Shown: piece after piece, positions 1 to 5,180 of the stretch
Layout: each line of letters opens with the position of its first letter
Numbering within the stretch: position 1 is the first letter of the stretch
NCBI GenBank assembly: GCA_035308345.1
Contig: DATGGW010000092.1
Location: 1 to 5,719 of the forward strand
DNA length: 5,719 nucleotides
Direction: 5' to 3'
From: CF-113 sp035308345
GTDB lineage: Bacteria; Chloroflexota; Ktedonobacteria; Ktedonobacterales; Ktedonobacteraceae
Notes under the pieces: model-generated
Databases searched by the model: none
What the model was told of the DNA's origin: nothing
The model's input: only the letters and a program-made list of their open reading frames with translations
Position numbers and translations under genes: made by a program

Positions 1-11
1 GTATGGGGCTT

Positions 12-746
12 TCAGAGAAGACCGCGCTCGCGCGCATACATCACAGCCTGAGTTCGGTCGCGCAGTCCCAAACGACTGAAAATGTTGGATAGGTGATTTT
101 TCACGGTCCCCTCACTGATTACCAGAGAATCAGCCACCTCCCGATTGGTTGCGCCCCGCGCAATTAAACGCAAAATCTCCCTTTCTCGATTCGTCAAGGC
201 TGCTGCATCGAGCGAGTCAGCGGCGCTGTGTCTTTTCGCGTTGGGAAGAGATGGCATGCTCCTTTCTTCGGCATCGCCCGGCTTCGCACTCTTCGGCCCG
301 TCGTACGTTTCGATCATTCTTTCAATCACTGACGCATCAAGCTGATAGATCCCCTGAGAGACCGCACGGATCGCATTTGCCAGATCTTGCGCCGGAAGGT
401 CTTTGAGTAAGTATCCGCGTGCTCCCGCTCGCAAGGCGTTTCTGACATACTCATCGTCATCGAAGGTCGTCAGCATAAGAATATAGGAGGAAGACATCTG
501 TTTGAGGATCTGAACCGTTGCCTCTACACCGTCCATTATGGGCATGCGCACATCCATTAAGATGACCTCAGGTTGCAGCGTCATCGCTTGTTCCACCGCT
601 TCTTGTCCGTTCGTTGCCGTCCCTACCACATTGATTCCCTCCTGCATACGCAATAAAGAAGCTATCCCGTCACGGACCAGTTGCTGATCATCGACTATCA
701 ACACACGGGTTATGGAGAGAGGTTCTTCTTGATTCGAAGTCGTCAT
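12..746 (-). CDS. LuxR/NarL-family DNA-binding response regulator
   Basis: This is the cytoplasmic output half of a two-component system. A receiver domain is phosphorylated by the partner kinase and a C-terminal helix-turn-helix then binds promoters. Seen: a receiver at about residues 13-130, with acidic pair D19-D20, phospho-acceptor D65 in the MDVRMP motif, T93-T94 and K115 in LLKD. A GerE/LuxR-type helix-turn-helix at about 184-244 begins LTNREREIL and includes EGTVKNHL. All key residues are present. The linker at about 148-182 is hydrophilic and long, so the 244-residue protein exceeds the roughly 210-220 usual for NarL/LiaR/DesR regulators. The start is chosen because its ATG overlaps the kinase stop as ATGA and is preceded by a GGGAGGAAG ribosome-binding site. 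The overlap suggests translational coupling and a matched kinase-regulator pair. The regulon cannot be read from sequence; the divergent CPBP gene and the operon itself are natural candidates. The family call is near certain, the subfamily (LiaR- or DesR-like) is not. Confidence 0.97.
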   Translation of the reverse strand: MTTSNQEEPLSITRVLIVDDQQLVRDGIASLLRMQEGINVVGTATNGQEAVEQAMTLQPEVILMDVRMPIMDGVEATVQILKQMSSSYILMLTTFDDDEYVRNALRAGARGYLLKDLPAQDLANAIRAVSQGIYQLDASVIERMIETYDGPKSAKPGDAEERSMPSLPNAKRHSAADSLDAAALTNREREILRLIARGATNREVADSLVISEGTVKNHLSNIFSRLGLRDRTQAVMYARERGLL

Positions 747-2098
747 ACGCTCTTCCTCCCAGAAATTGGTAGTCCCTCCTCCAAAACAGCTATCTCCTGC
801 AGCGCATCTCTTTGGAGAGGCCCAGTCAACCCTGTTCTCGTCACTGTAACCAGGAGGGAGGTACCGCTCCCTACCTGGCTCTCTAGATGGAAGGTTCCCC
901 CTATCAACTCTACGCGTTCCCGTATTCCCCGCAGGCCATACTCTCCCTGTGACGCAGCCTGCTGCGGGAATCTCTGTCTGACATCAAAGCCACATCCATT
1001 ATCACGCATGCAAAGGCGTGCCTCTGCCTCAGTAAAATAAAGACCGGCCTCAACCCGGCTGGCCTGAGCATGTTTCTGGATGTTCGTGAACCCTTCTTGA
1101 GCCACACGATAGAGCGCCATGCGTACGGCAATGGGAAATTGTTCCTCGCTGCCGCTCGTGTCGAAGTCAACCGTCAGCCCAGTCGCGCGCAGCTGGTCTA
1201 TCAGAAGCGTTATCCCCTGGATGCAGGCAAATGGCTCGTGTTCGGTTCGCAGCGCACGGACCGAGCGGCGCACATCCTGCAATGCCTCGCGCACCACGCG
1301 CTTTGCATCGCTTATCGCTTGGAAAGCTTCCTGAGGCTGTTTATCATAATACACTAGCGCCTTCTCCAACTGCACGCTGATAGCGATGAGCGCATGGCCC
1401 AGGCCATCATGAATGTCGCGTGCGACCCGATTGCGCTCCTCTATAGTTGCAAGTTCGGCGACCCGTTCGGCATACATCTGGAGTTGCCGGTGAGCATGTT
1501 CCACTTCCGCCAGTAACTCCTCAGCTCGGATGCGGCTGACCTGCTCTCGGACGTGACCCGCCTTTTCGAGACCGACAATTCGTGCCATGAGCACGACGAA
1601 GACCACCGCCAAAGAAAAAGTGATAGCTAGAAAGGCAGATAGGGGTTTCAGGTACCAGTATGGATCATGGAGCCATGCCGGAACAAGATAGGCGGCGATG
1701 GCAAGTGCAGCTATCGCATAGCCGGTCCTATTCCCGAAATAGACGACCGCAAGGTAGGGAGGGAGAAGAAAAAGAAAAGGCGTGAAGTTCAGCCCCTCAA
1801 GCAGTATGGCGCAGACAATGAGAACGATACGCCCGGTGAAGAGGAACACAGCTGCTCTCATTGGAACCTGGTCGCCATAGCGCCAGTATTCCAGGCGATC
1901 AATGAGGAGCAGGGTGAGTATGACGCTCGCGAGCAAAAAAACGCGCCACCATACGACGCTCGCTGGGGAGGGTAGAAAGGCGACGATGAACACACCAATA
2001 TAAAAGGTGGAGGCGAGCCAATCAAATGCTTTGGGCATAAGCCACCAGAGCCTCTGACGTTTTTGTCTCTCGGTAAATAACTGCACGTTTTCTTGCAT
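743..2098 (-). CDS. NarL/DesK-class sensor histidine kinase with intramembrane sensor region
   Basis: A membrane histidine kinase that autophosphorylates and passes phosphate to the regulator encoded immediately downstream. Residues about 28-172 hold roughly six hydrophobic segments joined by short loops, leaving no room for an extracytoplasmic domain. A charged, probably coiled-coil stretch follows (about 173-222). The HisKA_3 dimerisation domain carries RDIHDGLGH with phospho-acceptor H230. The HATPase_c domain has an N-box around N339 (TNIQKHA), DNGCGF at 366-371, a G2-type region GLRGIRERVELIGG at 388-401 and GSGTSLLV at 410-417. About 30 further residues follow with no match I recognise. 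The start at 2098 has a GTGAGGA-type ribosome-binding site. The stop overlaps the regulator start (ATGA), so the two are cotranscribed. The membrane layout recalls DesK or LiaS, which sense membrane state or cell-envelope stress. The actual signal is inference and unknown. Confidence 0.96.
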   Translation of the reverse strand: MQENVQLFTERQKRQRLWWLMPKAFDWLASTFYIGVFIVAFLPSPASVVWWRVFLLASVILTLLLIDRLEYWRYGDQVPMRAAVFLFTGRIVLIVCAILLEGLNFTPFLFLLPPYLAVVYFGNRTGYAIAALAIAAYLVPAWLHDPYWYLKPLSAFLAITFSLAVVFVVLMARIVGLEKAGHVREQVSRIRAEELLAEVEHAHRQLQMYAERVAELATIEERNRVARDIHDGLGHALIAISVQLEKALVYYDKQPQEAFQAISDAKRVVREALQDVRRSVRALRTEHEPFACIQGITLLIDQLRATGLTVDFDTSGSEEQFPIAVRMALYRVAQEGFTNIQKHAQASRVEAGLYFTEAEARLCMRDNGCGFDVRQRFPQQAASQGEYGLRGIRERVELIGGTFHLESQVGSGTSLLVTVTRTGLTGPLQRDALQEIAVLEEGLPISGRKSV

Positions 2099-2142
2099 GG
2101 CACTGTCCTCACCCTTTGATTCTCTGGCCTCTTTCAGGAAGA

Positions 2143-2172
2143 AGCATACACGAAAATCTCTCGGCTTTACAA
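2143..2172 (-). promoter_or_regulatory. Possible sigma-A-type promoter of the kinase-regulator operon
   Basis: Read on the minus strand, TTGTAA (2167-2172) and TATGCT (2143-2148) are separated by 18 bp. Each box matches 4 of 6 bases of the standard -35 and -10 consensus. It would start transcription about 50 bp before the kinase ATG. Position and spacing fit, but boxes this degenerate arise by chance, so this is only a candidate. Confidence 0.35.
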
Positions 2173-2221
2173 GATGTCATTCGGCGGTAGGCCGCAGTCG
2201 ATAGACATAGGACGATTGGCT

Positions 2222-2243
2222 ATGTGCCTCTATAGCGGCACAT
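2222..2243. promoter_or_regulatory. Perfect inverted repeat ATGTGCC-N8-GGCACAT
   Basis: Two 7-bp arms (2222-2228 and 2237-2243) are exact reverse complements around an 8-base spacer, TCTATAGC. It sits in the divergent spacer, about 125 bp from each start codon. It could be an operator for a dimeric regulator, including the neighbouring response regulator, or a small hairpin in the leader of the CPBP gene. Nothing in the sequence names the binding protein. Confidence 0.35.
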
Positions 2244-2322
2244 TGAGAGAGAATAGCCCGTTCGATGCCAGAAATGGTTCTTCTTTCACTCCATCACAGA
2301 CGCTCTTTTTGGCTATGCTTGC

Positions 2323-2345
2323 ATTGAACTTGTTGGTCGTTCAAT
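2323..2345. promoter_or_regulatory. Perfect dyad ATTGAAC-N9-GTTCAAT before the CPBP gene
   Basis: Arms 2323-2329 and 2339-2345 are exact 7-bp reverse complements with a 9-base spacer, ending 24 bp before the CPBP ATG. The left arm contains TTGAAC, which could act as a -35 box with TACACT (2345-2350) as the -10, though the 15-bp spacing is short and the implied leader is only about 13 bases. A dyad lying on a promoter is the usual layout of an operator. Regulation by the divergent two-component system is an attractive inference but unproven. Confidence 0.35.
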
Positions 2346-2369
2346 ACACTTCTCAAAGGAGTATTCGTC

Positions 2370-3332
2370 ATGAAGATACACCTTCTCAAAATGTCAGAAC
2401 AACAACCGACGGACTACGCTTTCCCTGAAAAGGCACGAAGGGCCTCGAACACCTCGGCGCCATCCCAAAAGAGGCGCGATCAAGAAGACCTGAATAGAAG
2501 ACCTTCCTTCTTTGGCCGCGTTCCGGCGATAGTATGGTCCGGGGCAATGGCTTTTGTGCTCGCCGTCGGCACTGGAGGGATCTGGACCGTATTGCTTACG
2601 AGCAACCTGGCAACAAGCCCGGCCATTCCATGGTCAGTCGCTGTGATGGCTCTGTTCTTATGGACAATGTGGCAGTACCTGGGCGGCAGGTGGTGGCCGC
2701 GTAGTACTTCGCAAGCGCGGCGTCGCTATCTACGAGCCCGATCATTGCCGGGCAGAGTGTTCGCCTGGGCTGTGGCGGCAGGCTTGCTATCGACTATAGC
2801 CCTGGTTGGGTACTGGATTGTGTTGCTCCAGGTGGTGAAAATACCTACTCGTGTTCTTCCGAATTTCTTCAGCTACCCGCCGCTCACGGCGATACTTGTG
2901 CTGATAATGGCCTCGCTCGTCTCTTCGCTGGCGGAAGAAGCCAGCTTTCGAGGATACTTCCTGGGCACGCTGGAGCAAAGAATGAGCGGTCCGGTTGCCA
3001 TCGTGATTGCAGCCTTGCTGATTTCGCCTGGACATAGTCTGACTCAGGGGTTCTTGTGGCCCATCATGCTATGGTACTTTTTCTCGGATGTGACGTTTGG
3101 GGCAATGGCCTACCTCACGAAGTCGATTCTTCCGAGTGCCCTTGTTCACAGTATTGGTCTACTGATCTTCTTTACCCTGGTATGGCCGTATGATGCGCAA
3201 CGGCGCCAGATCTGGGAAACGGGTGCGAACACCGGGTTCTGGATTGCTGCCGTGTCGGCGATCATCTTCACAGTACTGGCGCTCCTGGCCTTCATCCAAC
3301 TGGCGCTGGTCGCCAAGCAGAGGAAGCCGTAA
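2370..3332 (+). CDS. CPBP-family (Abi/Rce1-like) intramembrane protease homologue, active site incomplete
   Basis: A 320-residue integral membrane protein related to CPBP glutamic intramembrane proteases, the family of Rce1 CAAX prenyl proteases and bacterial bacteriocin-immunity Abi proteins. Seen: a polar, basic N-terminal tail (about 1-48), then about eight hydrophobic segments (roughly 51-77, 84-104, 128-155, 171-188, 206-219, 228-248, 252-271, 288-312). Motif 1 is intact as EEASFRGYF (E189, E190, R194). The motif 2 His is H222, but the usual Phe four residues before is Ile218. The motif 3 His is H260, but the expected Asn four residues on is Leu264. Catalysis may therefore be altered or absent. 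The start at 2370 has AAAGGAG eight bases upstream; the next in-frame ATG at 2391 lacks such a site. The gene is divergent from the kinase operon and convergent with the amine oxidase. Its substrate cannot be told from sequence; membrane or peptide-stress roles are inference. Confidence 0.88.
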   Translation: MKIHLLKMSEQQPTDYAFPEKARRASNTSAPSQKRRDQEDLNRRPSFFGRVPAIVWSGAMAFVLAVGTGGIWTVLLTSNLATSPAIPWSVAVMALFLWTMWQYLGGRWWPRSTSQARRRYLRARSLPGRVFAWAVAAGLLSTIALVGYWIVLLQVVKIPTRVLPNFFSYPPLTAILVLIMASLVSSLAEEASFRGYFLGTLEQRMSGPVAIVIAALLISPGHSLTQGFLWPIMLWYFFSDVTFGAMAYLTKSILPSALVHSIGLLIFFTLVWPYDAQRRQIWETGANTGFWIAAVSAIIFTVLALLAFIQLALVAKQRKP

Positions 3333-3381
3333 AGGGGTTGGTCTTCTTATCTTCTTTGGACTGTCGCATTGCTAGTGGTCT

Positions 3382-3416
3382 CCTGGGATCCCATCCCAGG
3401 GAATAACTTTATTTTA
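3382..3416 (+). terminator. Likely intrinsic terminator of the CPBP gene
   Basis: CCTGGGAT (3382-3389) and ATCCCAGG (3393-3400) form a perfect 8-bp GC-rich stem with a CCC loop, 50 bp past the CPBP stop. The following stretch to 3416 is AT-rich and contains CTTTATTTTA, but it is not an uninterrupted T run directly at the stem base, so termination efficiency is uncertain. The last three stem-side bases overlap the first copy of the direct repeat described separately. Confidence 0.5.
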
Positions 3417-3529
3417 CTCGTAATACCCGTTCAAGGGTTCCAGAAGCAGTTTTGGGAACAACTTAAATTTAAATTAATCTCATATATCCGAGCGTAAAAG
3501 GTGCCCATTTTGGGAACGACTTTATTTCT
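3399..3529 (+). repeat. Three imperfect direct repeats, consensus GGGAAYRACTTWAWTT
   Basis: Copies lie at 3399-3416, 3454-3471 and 3512-3529, with start-to-start distances of 55 and 58 bp. By eye over 18 positions, copies 1 and 2 agree at 15, copies 1 and 3 at 14, and copies 2 and 3 at 13. Copies 2 and 3 are also both preceded by TTTT. A fourth, inverted copy is the far arm of the hairpin at 3515-3565. The sequences between copies are not alike and the region is much more AT-rich than the flanking genes. The function is unknown: options are a decayed mobile-element end, recombinase-type repeats, or a scattered intergenic repeat family. Confidence 0.55.
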
Positions 3530-3565
3530 CTTCTACAGTTCTTGTAGAAACGAAATAAAGTCGTT
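3515..3565. repeat. Long near-perfect hairpin after the amine oxidase gene
   Basis: A 14-bp perfect outer stem (AACGACTTTATTTC at 3515-3528 with its complement at 3552-3565), a 2x2 internal loop, a 7-bp perfect inner stem (TTCTACA at 3531-3537 with TGTAGAA at 3543-3549) and a 5-base loop make a 51-nt structure. It begins 7 bp beyond the amine oxidase stop codon on the minus strand. It could end or stabilise that transcript, but no T tract follows its base and the stem is AT-rich, so it is not a standard intrinsic terminator. Its outer arms are copies of the local direct repeat in opposite orientation, which also resembles the terminal inverted repeats of a tiny mobile-element remnant. Confidence 0.7.
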
Positions 3566-3572
3566 TGTGTTT

Positions 3573-4991
3573 CTAGCCCAAATCCTGCACAATTTCCTGA
3601 GCGGCACGCACGCCCTCCCTGGCTGCGCCTTCCATAAAGCCCTGGAACTCGACTGAGCAATGTTCGCCCGCGAAGTAGATCGGCCCCTGGCGTGTGCCCT
3701 CGTAGCCGCCGAAGTGTGTGCATTGCCCGACGCGCCAGCATGCGTAACTGCCGAGAAGATAGGGATCGCCGGTGGCGTAGCTCAAGGCGGCCCTGCCGGT
3801 GTAGTGAGCGCTGATACCTGGGAAGACACGCTCCAATTGCTGCAGGCAGTTGCGAGCATAGCTCTGGACCTTCGCCGAGTCGGATGTCGTGGAATAGGCC
3901 GCCGGTGGCGCATACGCGGCTCCTCTCTGCCCGCTCGTATAATCGACGAGCAGCCCGCTTGAGCCTGTTTGACCAATGGAAGCGTCCCAGAGCGTCTGAA
4001 TATCCAGGTCCGTGATGATAAAGCCGCTGTGAGCGCGGGGCCAGGAGCCATCCTGGAACCAGTAGGGCTGGTCGAACTGCAAGAACAGCTTGGAGATCGT
4101 GCCATAGCCAAGCTGCTCGATGGCCGCTTGCTTCAGGGAATCAAACCCGGCCCGCCGGTAATCAACGCGGCGTAAGGTGCTGAACGGTAGGGCGAGAAGC
4201 GCGCATTCGCAATGCACTTCCGATGAGCCACCGGCAGTGGCGAACGTCAAGGTAAGCGAAACGTCGCTCTTTCGTTCGAGCGCCACCAGTTGATGGCGTA
4301 AGTGGATGCAACCCTCCGGCAAGCTGCGAGCCATCGCGAGCGGCAGTTGCTGGTTTCCACCTACAATTTTGCTGCTTCCCTGCAGCGGCCGGGAAGTGGT
4401 CGAACCGCTCGACGGGTCTCGCGAGCCGAACAGAGTGAGCAGGTTAAGCGAACTCTGCTCGCGCGTATCCAGGCCGAAGTACCCGCTACAGGCGTTCTCC
4501 AGCAGGTGGCCCAACGGCCCGTTGTGTCCATCCTCGACATACTGCTCAATCCAATCATAGACACTCAGATGGTCAAGCCGGTACGCCGTCTCCGTGTAGT
4601 GAGAGTAGGTCGTGGGGAAGCCGACCTCCTGCGCCTGCTGCTGCAAGAGTGGCGCGAGTACCTGCCAATCCCTGGCCAGTTCTTCCGCGCCGTAATAGCG
4701 GTCGCACAAATACATGACGCTTTGCGAGCGATCCCCCCTTGCCCGCCCCAGGTCTACGGTCCTGAGGCCGAAGCGTTTGATTAGCTGGTGCAGGGTCTCA
4801 TGGTCGCCATCAATGAACTCGCCACACCACTCGCTGACCATACCATCGGCCCAGGTGATAGCATCGGAGTGCATGCGACCACCGATACGGTCGGACGCTT
4901 CGTAAATGCTGCACGAGAGACCGGCGTCCTGCAGGGTCACAGCCGCGTTGAGTCCCGCAATTCCTGCTCCGACGATAGCGATCCGGGGCAT
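3573..4991 (-). CDS. Flavin monoamine oxidase family protein (FAD-dependent amine oxidoreductase)
   Basis: An FAD enzyme of the MAO/L-amino-acid-oxidase superfamily; the family oxidises amines or amino acids to imines with O2, giving H2O2. Seen in 472 residues: an N-terminal Rossmann dinucleotide fold starting at residue 3, with VGAGIAG (7-13), acidic E31 at the end of the second strand and RIGGRM (35-40). WCGEFIDGDHETL (55-67) follows. K301 in ISKLFLQF corresponds to the family's conserved lysine near the flavin. The C-terminal FAD motif runs from IYFAGEH through GFMEGAAREG (438-460). Aligning by eye with human MAO-B, Ser415 stands where the flavin-linked Cys is, so FAD is probably non-covalent; Y416 and F452 would form the aromatic cage. 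There is no signal peptide or membrane tail, so it is likely cytoplasmic. The start at 4991 has AGGAG seven bases upstream. It appears monocistronic, convergent with the CPBP gene and divergent from the membrane-protein gene. Its substrate cannot be assigned. Confidence 0.94.
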   Translation of the reverse strand: MPRIAIVGAGIAGLNAAVTLQDAGLSCSIYEASDRIGGRMHSDAITWADGMVSEWCGEFIDGDHETLHQLIKRFGLRTVDLGRARGDRSQSVMYLCDRYYGAEELARDWQVLAPLLQQQAQEVGFPTTYSHYTETAYRLDHLSVYDWIEQYVEDGHNGPLGHLLENACSGYFGLDTREQSSLNLLTLFGSRDPSSGSTTSRPLQGSSKIVGGNQQLPLAMARSLPEGCIHLRHQLVALERKSDVSLTLTFATAGGSSEVHCECALLALPFSTLRRVDYRRAGFDSLKQAAIEQLGYGTISKLFLQFDQPYWFQDGSWPRAHSGFIITDLDIQTLWDASIGQTGSSGLLVDYTSGQRGAAYAPPAAYSTTSDSAKVQSYARNCLQQLERVFPGISAHYTGRAALSYATGDPYLLGSYACWRVGQCTHFGGYEGTRQGPIYFAGEHCSVEFQGFMEGAAREGVRAAQEIVQDLG

Positions 4992-5033
4992 GGTTCTTCT
5001 CCTATCGCGATCACTAGAGATATATGAACATGA

Positions 5034-5050
5034 GATAGTAATACTCTATC
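5034..5050. promoter_or_regulatory. Inverted repeat GATAG-N7-CTATC in the divergent spacer
   Basis: Arms 5034-5038 and 5046-5050 are exact 5-bp reverse complements, and the spacer region includes the near-palindrome AGTAATACT. It lies 43 bp upstream of the amine oxidase start, where an operator would be expected. The AT-rich centre recalls sites of GntR-type regulators, but no regulator gene is adjacent and the arms are short. An AT-rich palindrome TTATATAA (5065-5072) nearby might supply a -10 element for either direction; I see no convincing -35. Confidence 0.3.
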
Positions 5051-5122
5051 ACACGGACAGGGCCTTATATAAACAGGCGCCAGGGGCGTTGCCTTTGCCA
5101 GACTGATTGGCTCATACGCATC

Positions 5123-5136
5123 CTCACTGATGTGAG
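5123..5136. promoter_or_regulatory. Short dyad CTCAC-TGAT-GTGAG beside a possible -10 box
   Basis: Arms 5123-5127 and 5132-5136 are perfect 5-bp complements. One base further lies TATGAT (5138-5143), which matches 5 of 6 bases of the -10 consensus and would start transcription about 30 bp before the GTG of the next gene. No good -35 box is visible 16-18 bp upstream. The dyad would fall inside the promoter spacer, a typical repressor position, but a 5-bp dyad can easily be chance. Confidence 0.25.
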
Positions 5137-5165
5137 ATATGATAGGATGAAGAGTATGTATACCG

Positions 5166-5173
5166 AAAGGGGG
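5166..5173 (+). promoter_or_regulatory. Ribosome-binding site that fixes a GTG start
   Basis: AAAGGGGG ends seven bases before the GTG at 5181. In this frame a TGA at 5148 blocks any earlier start and no ATG lies between, so this site is the main support for GTG initiation. Confidence 0.75.
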
Positions 5174-5180
5174 ATCCATC

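Noticed and set aside
910..1170. 86-residue minus-strand open frame within the kinase in another frame
   Set aside because: It lies inside the conserved ATPase domain of the kinase, which is intact in its own frame, so it is not evidence of a frameshift or nested gene.
1667..1975. 102-residue plus-strand open frame opposite the kinase membrane region
   Set aside because: Charged, Lys/Glu-rich product, the expected antisense of hydrophobic segments; no independent support.
2174..2428. 84-residue plus-strand open frame in the divergent spacer
   Set aside because: No good ribosome-binding site or recognisable motif; it overlaps the CPBP start in another frame and crosses both candidate operators.
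3461..3470. AT-rich palindrome TTAAATTTAA as a replication or attachment core
   Set aside because: Short palindromes of A and T are expected by chance in this AT-rich spacer; no origin repeats, recombinase gene or duplicated flank supports it.
3399..3566. CRISPR-like array (about 18-bp repeats with 37-40-bp spacers)
   Set aside because: Only three direct copies, repeats too short and too divergent (13-15 of 18 identical), the last copy folded into a hairpin, and no cas gene in the window.
4302..4784. 160-residue plus-strand open frame inside the amine oxidase
   Set aside because: It is fully antisense to a well-supported enzyme with intact motifs, shows no domain features, and GC-biased codons commonly open such frames.
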